From assembly GCA_021771675.1 (NCBI GenBank), contig JAETOP010000010.1, positions 1 to 55,403 on the forward strand: a stretch of 55,403 nt of DNA, in the 5' to 3' direction. Of this stretch, positions 24,031 through 32,112 are shown one piece after another (position 1 is the first letter of the stretch; each line of letters opens with the position of its first letter). Origin of the DNA: Oscillospiraceae bacterium (GTDB lineage Bacteria; Bacillota_A; Clostridia; Oscillospirales; Oscillospiraceae). A program made the position numbers and the translations under genes. Below the pieces are notes generated by a model, which saw only the letters and a program-made list of their open reading frames with translations, was not told the origin of the DNA and made no database searches.

Positions 24031-24788
24031 ACGTGGAGAATCTGACCTTTCGCTACAGCCGTCACGCCCCTCCCGTGCTCAGCGGTGTGAATCTGAGCCT
24101 GAACCCGGGGGAGATCGGCATTTTGCTGGGGAAAAACGGCTCCGGCAAGACCACCTGCTTCAAGAACATTCTGGGAATTCTCCCCCCCTCCGGTGGAAGA
24201 GTCTGCTTTGACGGGAAGGATTTGCTGAAAATGCCCCGGCGGGAACGGGCCAGGCGCATTGCTTACGTCCCCCAGGACATTCATTTCGGCGCCCTGAGCG
24301 TATTTGATTCGATCCTCATGGGCCGGGTCTCCTACTTTGGGCTGAAAGCCAGCCGGAACGACTACCTGGCAGCAGAAAGGATCATGGAGGACATGCATCT
24401 GGAGGCCTTTGCCCAGCGCAACGTGGAGGAGCTGTCCGGCGGCGAGCGGCAGAAAATTGCCATTGCCCGGGCAATGGCCCAGGAGCCAAAACTGATGGTC
24501 TTTGACGAGCCCACCGGAAACTTAGACATTGCCAACGAGCAGCTGATCATGGAAGAGGCCCGGAAGCTGGCAAAGGAAAAGAACATTGCTATTTTGAGCT
24601 CCCTGCACGACCTGAATCAGGCCATGTACTTTGGCGACAAGTTTTTCCTCCTGAAAAACGGCGTCGTCAAATACGTCGGTGGGAAGGAAATCATCCGGGA
24701 GGAAATAATCAAAGACATTTTCGACATCAATGTCAGAATTGTTGAGATAGATCATCAAAAAGTGATATTAGGAGGAAACCAATCATGA
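24024..24788 (+). CDS. FecE-type ABC transporter ATP-binding protein
   Basis: A 254-residue ATPase. Walker A is LGKNGSGKTT near residue 38, the Q-loop AYVPQDIHFGALSVFDSILMG follows near 80 (shown in two parts in the protein), the signature LSGGERQKIAIARAMA near 135 and Walker B LMVFDEPTGNLD near 157. The H-loop is SSLHDLNQA. It overlaps the permease gene by 7 bp and the binding-protein gene by 4 bp (ATGA), which implies coupled translation. Confidence 0.93.
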   Translation: MLNVENLTFRYSRHAPPVLSGVNLSLNPGEIGILLGKNGSGKTTCFKNILGILPPSGGRVCFDGKDLLKMPRRERARRIAYVPQDIHFGALSVFDSILMGRVSYFGLKASRNDYLAAERIMEDMHLEAFAQRNVEELSGGERQKIAIARAMAQEPKLMVFDEPTGNLDIANEQLIMEEARKLAKEKNIAILSSLHDLNQAMYFGDKFFLLKNGVVKYVGGKEIIREEIIKDIFDINVRIVEIDHQKVILGGNQS

Positions 24789-25930
24789 AAAAAATCACCG
24801 CCCTTCTGCTGGTGCTGGCCATAATGCTGAGTCTGGGCGTCTGCGGCGCCAGCGGCCAAAAGGCAGAGGAAATAACCGTCACGGACATGATCGGCAGAGA
24901 GGTGGCCGTCACCCCCGGCAGCTACAGAAGCGTGGTCTGCATCGGTGCGGGCGCTCTGAGAATGTACAGCTACATTGCCGATGTGAACCTGCTGTGCGGC
25001 GTGGAGGACATTGACAACACCACCCTGGAAAATCGCCCTAAGATGTTTGACTCCGTGGCACGGCCTTATGTGCTGGCCTACGGCGACGTGTTCGCCACCC
25101 TGCCCTCCTGCGGTGTAGGCGGCCCCCAGGCCCAGACCGCCGAGGCGGAGAAGATTCTCTCCTGCAATCCGGACATTGTCATTTCGGAATACGAGGATGT
25201 GGAGAAGGAGGATGCCCTGCAAGAGCAGCTGGGCGTGCCCGTGATCACCCTGAAATCCGGCCCCAAGGGCGTGTTCGACGACAGCTTCGCCGGTTCCATG
25301 AAGCTGCTGGGCACCATCTTTGGCCAGGAGGAAAGGGCGGAGACCCTGGTTTCCTTTGTGGAGACCCAGACCGTCGAAATTAGTGAGCGCACTGCGGGCC
25401 TGGCAGAGGCGGACAAGCCCGGCGTCTATATCTGCGGCCTGGGCAACTGGGGCACCACCAACCACCTGATGACCGCCCAGAATTACGCTTCGCTGAACGT
25501 GGCGGGGGTGCGAAACATCGTCACCGGACTGGCCACCGACGGCATTCAGTCCATCGAGGAGGAGACCTTTGTGGCCCTGGGTGACGAGATGGACATCATC
25601 ATCATGGATGCGGCAGCGGTGAAAAACATCGCTCCCCTGTACCAGGAGGACCCCACCCTGTTCGACACCTGCAAGGCCTGGCAGAGCGGAGAGGTCTACC
25701 TGGAAATGGCCTACAACGCCTACTATACAAACTATGAGCTTGCCCTGGTCAACACCTGGTTCCTTGCAAAAGCGGTGTACCCGGAGCTGTTTGAGGACAT
25801 TGACCTGACCGAAAAGGCCAACGAAGTGACCAAGGCCTTCCTGGGTCAGGAACTGGCAGAGGAAATCGCCGCCTGTCCGTCCAGCTTTGGCGGCTACCAG
25901 AAGATCGACACCGCCGTCTTCTTCGGCTGA
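24785..25930 (+). CDS. FecB-type substrate-binding protein of the metal-complex transporter
   Basis: A 381-residue secreted binding protein. The N-terminus is a signal peptide with LGVC at about 17-20, a near-consensus lipobox, so it is probably a lipoprotein. ITVTDMIGREVAV opens the mature domain as in siderophore- and cobalamin-binding proteins. The rest fits the helical-backbone fold with two lobes. The ligand cannot be inferred from residues alone. The neighbouring His-rich methyltransferase gene may hint at nickel, cobalt or a modified metallophore. Confidence 0.88.
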   Translation: MKKITALLLVLAIMLSLGVCGASGQKAEEITVTDMIGREVAVTPGSYRSVVCIGAGALRMYSYIADVNLLCGVEDIDNTTLENRPKMFDSVARPYVLAYGDVFATLPSCGVGGPQAQTAEAEKILSCNPDIVISEYEDVEKEDALQEQLGVPVITLKSGPKGVFDDSFAGSMKLLGTIFGQEERAETLVSFVETQTVEISERTAGLAEADKPGVYICGLGNWGTTNHLMTAQNYASLNVAGVRNIVTGLATDGIQSIEEETFVALGDEMDIIIMDAAAVKNIAPLYQEDPTLFDTCKAWQSGEVYLEMAYNAYYTNYELALVNTWFLAKAVYPELFEDIDLTEKANEVTKAFLGQELAEEIAACPSSFGGYQKIDTAVFFG

Positions 25931-25945
25931 GGGATAAAAGACAGG

Positions 25946-25977
25946 CAATGTGGTCAACCGAAGGGTTGACCACATTG
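25946..25977 (+). other. Strong intergenic hairpin inside the transporter-methyltransferase operon
   Basis: Perfect 14-bp stem, arm CAATGTGGTCAACC (25946-25959 with 25964-25977), GAAG tetraloop, no T-run. It lies between the binding-protein stop and the methyltransferase ribosome binding site, so it could protect upstream mRNA or lower downstream expression rather than terminate. Confidence 0.6.
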
Positions 25978-25997
25978 TGAAAAACGGAGGAGTTTCT

Positions 25998-26891
25998 ATG
26001 GAAAAAAAGGATGTTATTGAATTCTTTGACCGGTGCGCCCCCAGCTGGGACGCCGAAATGGTCAAAAATGATGCCATCATCGGCAAAATACTGGATAACG
26101 CCGAAGTGACGGAGGGACTGGACATTCTGGATGTGGCCTGCGGCACCGGCGTGATGATTCCCCACTATCTGGAGCGAAAGGCGGCCAGCGTCACCGCCAT
26201 TGACATTTCTCCGGAGATGGCGAAGATTGCCCGGGAAAAATTTGCCCGGGAGCCCCGGGTAAGGGTTATCTGCGGCGATGTGGAGGAGACGGCCTTTGAC
26301 CGGCAGTTCGACCGGATCGTGGTGTACAACGCCTTCCCCCATTTTGGAAACCCCCAGCGTCTGATTCGGGTTCTTTCCGGGCTGTTGAAGGAGGGCGGAA
26401 GGCTGACCATTGCCCACGGAGCCAGCCGGGAGGCCATCGACAGCCACCATTCCGGGGCGGCCCACAAGGTGTCCAACGGCCTGATGCAGGCCGACCGGCT
26501 GAAAAAGCTGTTCGACCCCTACTTCGAGGTGGAGGTCATGATCTCCAACCGCCAGATGTATCAGGTCTCCGGTGTCAAATGGGATGCGGCGGCGCACACC
26601 CACGAGGGCCTTTCCCACAGCCATCCTCACGAGCATCCTCATGAGCACGAGCATTCCCATGAGCACAGCCAGGTTGACGCCGCCCCCATGGAGGAGCTGC
26701 TGGCGCTGATGAAGTACATGGTGGGCCACAACGATGCCCACGCCCAGGAGCTGGCGGAACTGGCGGATCAACTCCGGGATTCTGGAAAAATCCGTGCCTG
26801 CCAGCAGATCATGGACGCTGTATCCAACTTCGATATGGTCAACGCCCAACTGGACGCCGTACTGAAAGAACTGCTGGTTGACGAGGCGTAA
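25998..26891 (+). CDS. Class I SAM methyltransferase with histidine-rich metal-binding linker
   Basis: A 297-residue protein. Residues 1-190 are a Rossmann methyltransferase with motif I ILDVACGTGVMIPHYL near residue 45, ITAIDIS-type acidic loop (SVTAIDISPEM) and GGRLTIAHG. Residues about 198-225 hold eleven histidines alternating with Ser, Glu and Pro (HSHPHEHPHEHEHSHEH). A helical tail of about 70 residues follows (ELLALMKYMVGHNDAHAQEL). His-rich stretches of this kind bind Ni, Co or Zn. It is co-directional with, and 67 bp from, the FecB-type gene, suggesting a role in handling the imported metal or modifying its carrier. Methyl acceptor unknown. CGGAGG seven bases before ATG. Confidence 0.85.
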   Translation: MEKKDVIEFFDRCAPSWDAEMVKNDAIIGKILDNAEVTEGLDILDVACGTGVMIPHYLERKAASVTAIDISPEMAKIAREKFAREPRVRVICGDVEETAFDRQFDRIVVYNAFPHFGNPQRLIRVLSGLLKEGGRLTIAHGASREAIDSHHSGAAHKVSNGLMQADRLKKLFDPYFEVEVMISNRQMYQVSGVKWDAAAHTHEGLSHSHPHEHPHEHEHSHEHSQVDAAPMEELLALMKYMVGHNDAHAQELAELADQLRDSGKIRACQQIMDAVSNFDMVNAQLDAVLKELLVDEA

Positions 26892-26952
26892 AACATCCCC
26901 CAGGGGGATGCATGGCATCATACAACCACAGTTAATATGCGCAATCTAACGC

Positions 26953-26996
26953 AAAGCACCGCACGCTTGGGGAAGCAGTGCGGTGCTTTCTATTTT
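26953..26996 (+). terminator. Terminator after the methyltransferase gene
   Basis: Perfect 12-bp stem AAAGCACCGCAC (26953-26964) with its inverse (26978-26989), followed by CTATTTTA. Confidence 0.85.
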
Positions 26997-27024
26997 ATGG
27001 TTCGGCAGGGGCGTATCCTGGGAA

Positions 27025-27053
27025 TTGCTATTTGCTTCAAAATAATTTATAAT
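27025..27053 (+). promoter_or_regulatory. Promoter left in front of the decayed peptide-sensing system
   Basis: TTGCTA (27025-27030), 17-bp spacer, TATAAT (27048-27053). It is intact although the genes behind it are not. Confidence 0.65.
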
Positions 27054-27088
27054 GGCCCTACACATTTTGGGGAAAAGCTGGTGGACAA

Positions 27089-28142
27089 ATGCAGACGATC
27101 ATGATTATTGAGGACGATGGGGCCATCCGGGAGGAGCTGGCTCTTTTGCTGGAAAACGAGGGCTACCGCCCCCTCCCGGGGAGAAGACCCGGTCGTCACC
27201 ATCTCCGCCCGCCCCCTGGGCAAGCAGGTGGCGCTTACCGTGGCGGATAATGGCCTGGGTATCCCGGCCCACGAGCTGCCCCGGGTTTTCGACCGGGGCT
27301 TCACCGGGAGCAACGGCCGGGGAACGGCGGGGCAGACAGTCTCCGGCGGCTCCACCGGCATGGGCCTGTACCTGTGCAAAAAAATCGCAGGCTTTCTGGA
27401 GCTGGGGCAGTACCTGATCCACTGCATGACCTATCTGGAGGACGCTCTGAAGGCCTGCCAGGAGCCCCTCACCCTGGGGGAAGCGGCATTGCTCTCCGGA
27501 GGTGTCCACACTGAGCGATTGTCCCAGGGCGGCGGGCTCACCAACGGGCGGGGGTATGTCCTGGTGGTGCCGGACGAGGCTGTGGAGGGCCTGGCCGTCC
27601 ATCACAAATCCTATGCCGCCAGAACCGTCCAGCCAGTTCCCTATGGGTGCTTCTACGAGCTGACCGATTTGATGGACCGGGTCTGGGCCCAGACCGGCTT
27701 TGAAGACCACATCACTACCCAGGCAAATGAGGAGGCGGAGGTGGCCTCCCAGACTGCCCTGATTGTCTTCCCCATGTATTATCTGACGCTGGCCCTCATG
27801 ATGACCGCCGCCACCATCCTCACCATCCAGCAGCTCAGCGAGTCGAACCATTACCAGCGCCAGTTTGCCCTTCTGCGCAAGCTGGGCATGAACCGCCGGG
27901 AGATGGCAAGGGTGCTGCGCACCCAGTTTGCCATCTACTATGCCCTGCCCGCTCTGCCGCCCCTGCTGATTGGGATTCCCTTTATTTTCAATCTGGCCGG
28001 CCTTCCGGAGCCGGGGGTGATGGTGGGCATGAGCAGCCCCGCCGCAATTACCGTAATCTCCCTGGGAATTTTTGCGGCCATCTACGCAGTTTATATCCTG
28101 CTGGCCTACACCAGCCTGAAACGGGATGTGCTGCCAGCATAA
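27089..28142 (+). pseudogene. Collapsed Bce-type system: regulator-kinase-permease remnant
   Basis: Three gene fragments in their normal operon order are fused by deletions. From ATG 27089 the first about 28 codons are a response regulator N-terminus (MQTIMIIEDDGAIREE). Around 27165-27185 the reading frame changes and a histidine kinase C-terminus begins, with N/G1-type VADNGLGIPAHELP and G2-type STGMGLYLCKKIAG. From about 27395, in frame with the kinase piece, runs the C-terminal part of a BceB-like permease with helices and the RQFALLRKLGMNRREMARVL coupling segment, to TAA at 28140. The kinase core, the whole ATPase gene and most of the permease are missing. The kinase-permease fusion could still be translated if started internally, but no start signal is evident. 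Confidence 0.85.
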
Positions 28143-28274
28143 AACAGGCCGAACGCAGTAAGAACTTTCCTTTTTAGCTGTTTTCATTTTAGGAAAGATG
28201 TGCGAGAAAACGGTAGGGTGCGCTTGGTTTTCAGGCAGGCTATCGTATAATTCACGGAATATCTATCGACTATA

Positions 28275-28320
28275 GCCTCCTTTTATGATATACTCAAGGT
28301 ATGCAATCATAAAAGGAGGC
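28275..28320 (+). promoter_or_regulatory. Hairpin covering the ribosome binding site of the GTPase-NYN gene
   Basis: Perfect 15-bp inverted repeat: GCCTCCTTTTATGAT (28275-28289) and ATCATAAAAGGAGGC (28306-28320) with a 16-nt loop. The right arm contains AAAGGAGG, the Shine-Dalgarno for GTG 28327. If transcription begins upstream, for example from a TATAAT at 28246-28251, the site would be hidden. If it begins near 28300 from TATACT at 28289-28294, the left arm would be absent and the site open. Confidence 0.6.
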
Positions 28321-28326
28321 ATTTCC

Positions 28327-30867
28327 GTGGGTGGGCAGGAAATCCAAAAGCAAAAAACGCCATTGTGTGCCGGTCTGCTGGCCCATGTGGATGCGGGGAA
28401 GACCACCCTTTCGGAGGCCATGCTCTATTGCAGCGGGCAGCGGCGGACGCTGGGGCGGGTGGATCACCGGGATTCCTATCTGGACAGCCACGCTCTGGAA
28501 CGGGAGCGGGGCATCACCATTTTCTCCAAGCAGGCCCGGCTGGAAACGGAGCATCGGCAGCTGATTCTGCTGGATACCCCGGGACATGTGGATTTCTCGG
28601 CGGAGGCGGAGCGGACCATGCCCGTTTTGGACTGCGCCGTCCTGTTAATCAGCGGCACCGACGGCGTCCAGGCCCACACCCTGACATTGTGGCGGCTGCT
28701 GGAGCGCTACCAGGTGCCGGTATTTCTCTTCATCAACAAAATGGATCTGCCCGGAGCGGACCGGGAAAAGCTTCTGGCCCAATTGCAGGAGCAGCTCAGC
28801 CCCGGCTGCGTGGATTTTGGCCAGCCCTGGGAGGACATTCAGGAGGCGGCGGCCATGTGCGACGAGGCGCTGCTGGAAAGCTATCTCGCCAGCGGAACCG
28901 TCACCGACGGGAATCTGCGGGAGCTGATCGCCGCCCGGAAGCTCTTCCCCTGCTGCTTTGGGGCAGCGCTTCGGCAGCAGGGCGTGCCGGAGCTGCTGGA
29001 TATTCTGGACATTTATGCCCCCCAAAAATCATATGGGGAGGATTTCGCCGCCCGGGTATACAAAATCTCCCGGGACCCCTCCGGCACCCGGCTGACCTGG
29101 ATCAAGGTTACCGGCGGCAGTCTGCGGGTGCGGCAGTCATTGCGCTATCAAAATCAAAGGGGAGAGGCGCTGGAGGAAAAGCTGGTGCAGCTTCGAGCGT
29201 ACTCCGGGGACAGGTTCACCGCCCCGGAGGAGATTGCCGCCGGGGAGATTGCCGCAGTCACCGGGCTCACCGGCACCTGCATCGGCCAATCTCTGGGGGC
29301 GGAGCCCCAGGGGCAGAAGCCGGTATTGGAGCCGGTGATGACCTACCGGGTAAATCTGCCAAAGGGCTGTGACCCGGCCCAGGCCCTGCCCCGGCTCCGG
29401 CAGCTGGAGGAGGAAGACCCCCAGCTCCACCTGCTGTGGGAGGACGGTCAAATCCACGTGCAGATCATGGGCCGGGTGCAGCTGGAAATCTTTCGCAGTC
29501 TGGTGCGGCAGCGATTTGGGTTGGAAATCACCCTGGATGACCGGCGGATTTTCTACAAGGAGACCATCCGAAACACCGTGGAGGGGGTGGGCCATTTTGA
29601 GCCCCTGCGCCACTATGCCGAGTGCCACATCCTTTTGGAGCCCCTGCCCCAGGGAAGCGGGGTGGTCATTGATACGGTGTGCTCCCTGGACGTGCTGGAC
29701 GGGAATTATCAGAACCTGATTCTCACCCATCTGGCAGAAAAAGCCCATCGGGGGGTTCTCATCGGCGCCCCCATCACGGACATCAAGCTGACGCTGCTGG
29801 TGGGCAAGGCCCACCTGAAACACACCGAGGGCGGTGACTTCCGCCAGGCCACCTACCGGGCCGTCCGTCAGGGGCTGATGCAGGCGGAAAGCCAGCTGCT
29901 GGAGCCCTGGTACGATTTTCAGGTAATTGCACCCACGGAGCTGATTGGCCGGGCCATCTCGGACATTCGGGCCATGGGGGGAGAATTTGACGCTCCGGAA
30001 AGCCAGGGCGCCATCTCCACCCTCTGTGGGCTGGTACCCGCCGCCGAGGTGCGGGACTATGCCGATCAGCTGGCCGCCTACTCCCAGGGCCGGGGGCGGC
30101 TCCAGCTGTCCCTCCACGGCTATGCCCCCTGCCACAACGCCCAGGCCGTCATCGAAGCGGCGGGCTATGACCCGGAGGCGGATTTGGAGAACACGGCGGA
30201 CTCGGTGTTCTGCGCCCATGGGGCAGGCTTCAATGTGAAGTGGAATCAGGTAAAGGACTACATGCATCTGGAAAGCGGCCTCAAAGAGGAAAAGCCGCCC
30301 CAGATCATTCAGCGGGGCAGCATTGACGACAAGGAGCTGGAGCGGATTATGGAGCGGGAATTCGGCCCCATCCGCCGCAGATCATATGCCGCCCCCGCCA
30401 CCCGTCCCGCCACCGGGGAAATTACCATTAAGCAGCCAAAGCAGCGCTGTATCATTGTGGACGGCTACAACATCATCTTCGCCTGGGACGCTCTGGCAAA
30501 GCAGGCGAAATTCGACCTGGACGCCGCCCGGCGGCAGCTGTGCGACAGCCTGTCCAGCTTCGCCGGGTTCACCAAATGCCGCCTGATTCTGGTATTTGAC
30601 GGCTACAAGCAGAAGGGAAACCCGGGAGAAAAAAGCCAGTTCCACAACATCCAGGTGGTGTATACCAAAGAGGGCCAGACCGCCGACCGGTATATCGAGG
30701 AGCTGGCGGCGGAAATCGGGAACAGCTACGCCGTGTATGTGGCCTCCTCGGATGCTCTGGTGCAGCTGTCCTCCTTCCGCAGCGGCGTTCTTCGCATGTC
30801 CGCCCGGGAGCTCCACGACCAGGTGGAGTCCGCCCACCGGGAAATGGGAAAATTTTTCAGGTGCTGA
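28327..30867 (+). CDS. EF-G/TetM-like translational GTPase fused to YacP/Rae1-like NYN nuclease domain
   Basis: An 846-residue protein. The GTPase domain has AHVDAGKTT (G1, near residue 18), RGITIF (G2), LDTPGHVDF (G3) and NKMDL (G4), followed by EF-G domains II-V as in ribosomal protection proteins; IAPTELIGRAISDIRAMGG marks domain IV. Residues about 703-840 form a separate NYN domain of the YacP type with conserved acidic residues in IIVDGYNII, LVFDGYK, TADRYIEE and VASSDALV. In Bacillus subtilis YacP (Rae1) is an endonuclease acting in the ribosomal A site, so the fusion may deliver mRNA cleavage to ribosomes. Usual TetM is about 640 residues. GTG start chosen for AGGAGG seven bases upstream. 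Tetracycline resistance should not be assumed. Confidence 0.88.
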   Translation: MGGQEIQKQKTPLCAGLLAHVDAGKTTLSEAMLYCSGQRRTLGRVDHRDSYLDSHALERERGITIFSKQARLETEHRQLILLDTPGHVDFSAEAERTMPVLDCAVLLISGTDGVQAHTLTLWRLLERYQVPVFLFINKMDLPGADREKLLAQLQEQLSPGCVDFGQPWEDIQEAAAMCDEALLESYLASGTVTDGNLRELIAARKLFPCCFGAALRQQGVPELLDILDIYAPQKSYGEDFAARVYKISRDPSGTRLTWIKVTGGSLRVRQSLRYQNQRGEALEEKLVQLRAYSGDRFTAPEEIAAGEIAAVTGLTGTCIGQSLGAEPQGQKPVLEPVMTYRVNLPKGCDPAQALPRLRQLEEEDPQLHLLWEDGQIHVQIMGRVQLEIFRSLVRQRFGLEITLDDRRIFYKETIRNTVEGVGHFEPLRHYAECHILLEPLPQGSGVVIDTVCSLDVLDGNYQNLILTHLAEKAHRGVLIGAPITDIKLTLLVGKAHLKHTEGGDFRQATYRAVRQGLMQAESQLLEPWYDFQVIAPTELIGRAISDIRAMGGEFDAPESQGAISTLCGLVPAAEVRDYADQLAAYSQGRGRLQLSLHGYAPCHNAQAVIEAAGYDPEADLENTADSVFCAHGAGFNVKWNQVKDYMHLESGLKEEKPPQIIQRGSIDDKELERIMEREFGPIRRRSYAAPATRPATGEITIKQPKQRCIIVDGYNIIFAWDALAKQAKFDLDAARRQLCDSLSSFAGFTKCRLILVFDGYKQKGNPGEKSQFHNIQVVYTKEGQTADRYIEELAAEIGNSYAVYVASSDALVQLSSFRSGVLRMSARELHDQVESAHREMGKFFRC

Positions 30868-30875
30868 ATTGGATA

Positions 30876-30909
30876 AAAACATCCCCTGCGTTGCATAAAC
30901 GCAGGGGAT
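30876..30909 (-). terminator. Terminator of the AP2/cysteine-repeat gene
   Basis: Stem ATCCCCTGCGTT/AACGCAGGGGAT (30881-30892 with 30898-30909), then GTTTTTATCC on the minus strand, 4 bp beyond the stop at 30914. It may also slow plus-strand transcripts arriving from the GTPase gene. Confidence 0.8.
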
Positions 30910-30913
30910 ATGG

Positions 30914-31759
30914 TCATTCCTTCGATTTATCCTGGTTTTCCTTACCCTCGTAATACTGGTTCAGGAATTCACCGAAATAGCGCTTTTCCGCATCCTTTCT
31001 CGCCTGGATGGCCTCCTCCTGGGTTTCAAAAATACCCAGATAGTGAACCTCCTTTTTGAAGGTGAGCACGGCGATCCACTTATCGCCCCGGGCCTGGACG
31101 CCGGTATAGCCGCTGGTGTTGTTCTTTTGCAGGCGGCTGCGCTCAATGCGGTCGACGCAGGTGCCGTCCACCAGACGCATCCGCTTTGCCACCGAGCCGT
31201 ATTTGGCATTGGTACGCTTGATGGCCTCGACCCGCAGACAGCCGCAGCTTCTGGTATTGCCGGAAAGCAGGGAGTTGGCGCTGGTATCCACGGTGTTGCC
31301 GCAGTCGCACTGGCAGTGCCACAGGAAGCTGCTGCCCCGCTTTTTGTCCAGGCGCTCCAAAGCCACCAGCCGCCCAAAGCGCTGGCCGGTGATGTCCTTG
31401 ATCTTCTTTTCCGTGCGGATACAGCCGCAGCTGGAAATCACCTTGTTCCGGATTTTATAGGGCTCTGCCAGAATCTCTCCGCCGCAGTCACATTTGCACA
31501 GCCAAAGAAAGCTGCTGCGCCGCCGCTGGTCGGTGGGCCGCACCGCCACCAGACGTCCGGAACGCATACCGGTGATGTCCCCGCAGTGGAGCCGCTTTCG
31601 GCCGCAGCCGCAGGAGCGAGTCGTCCCGCTCAGCAGATCCTGGGTGGAAACGGTAACCTGATTCCCACAGCCGCACCGGCAGAGCCAGCAATCATCTTCC
31701 TGACTATCAGGTCCGATCACCTGCAATCCACCAAAAACATGTCCAGATAAATCTTCCAT
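30914..31759 (-). CDS. AP2-domain protein with three cysteine-rich repeats
   Basis: A 281-residue protein. Residues about 5-55, 60-115 and 118-175 are three repeats, each with F/SGRL, then W-x-C-x-C-x-CG, and ending in SCGC. The spacing suggests one Cys-based metal site per repeat. The C-terminal 60 residues carry an AP2/ERF-type DNA-binding domain (SGYTGVQARGDKWIAVL...LGIFETQEEAIQARKDAE, in two parts), known in bacteria from phage and HNH-associated proteins. No nuclease motif is seen. GGGAGGG lies eight bases before ATG 31759. It may be a phage-derived DNA-binding protein kept as a chromosomal gene. Target unknown. Confidence 0.8.
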   Translation of the reverse strand: MEDLSGHVFGGLQVIGPDSQEDDCWLCRCGCGNQVTVSTQDLLSGTTRSCGCGRKRLHCGDITGMRSGRLVAVRPTDQRRRSSFLWLCKCDCGGEILAEPYKIRNKVISSCGCIRTEKKIKDITGQRFGRLVALERLDKKRGSSFLWHCQCDCGNTVDTSANSLLSGNTRSCGCLRVEAIKRTNAKYGSVAKRMRLVDGTCVDRIERSRLQKNNTSGYTGVQARGDKWIAVLTFKKEVHYLGIFETQEEAIQARKDAEKRYFGEFLNQYYEGKENQDKSKE

Positions 31760-31840
31760 TTTACTGACCCTCCCTTGTATACACTTGTCACAATACGACC
31801 AGCTTAGTATAGCAGGTACCCCATGACACAAATATGACAA

Positions 31841-32049
31841 AATTCGACAAACCGGCAGGCAAAACGATTTTATTTTTTCCCTGCCAGCTTAATTATGGTT
31901 CCAGAACGCCTTTTTAACGGCTCAACCGGATACACTGCGCCTGTGGTTATTTCCAAAAAATGTTTTTTAAGATATGCTTATTGCTTTGATCCAGCCTTGC
32001 ACACCAATGGCGGTGGGCAAAATGTTTTCCCTTTATGAATAAGAATTCA
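31841..32049. other. Intergenic region with no recognised gene
   Basis: About 270 bp AT-richer spacer (31760-32049) between divergent genes. TATACT on the minus strand near 31803-31808 could be the -10 of the AP2 gene but lacks a good -35. Nothing else is recognised. Confidence 0.4.
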
Positions 32050-32078
32050 TTGAGCAGCGGCAGAATTTGTGCTATAAT
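32050..32078 (+). promoter_or_regulatory. Promoter of the LytS-type two-component system
   Basis: TTGAGC (32050-32055), 17-bp spacer, TATAAT (32073-32078), 34 bp before the start codon. Confidence 0.7.
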
Positions 32079-32112
32079 AGATACCGCTTGAATTTCCAGG
32101 AGGAATGCAGAA

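Noticed and set aside
26953..26996. tRNA-like palindromes at this and other hairpins
   Set aside because: Stems are simple terminators; no cloverleaf with T-arm GTTC-type sequence was found anywhere in the window.
28327..30867. Tetracycline resistance gene of the tetM class
   Set aside because: GTPase and EF-G domains match, but the extra NYN domain and the isolated chromosomal setting fit a housekeeping translation factor better. Resistance cannot be claimed from the fold.
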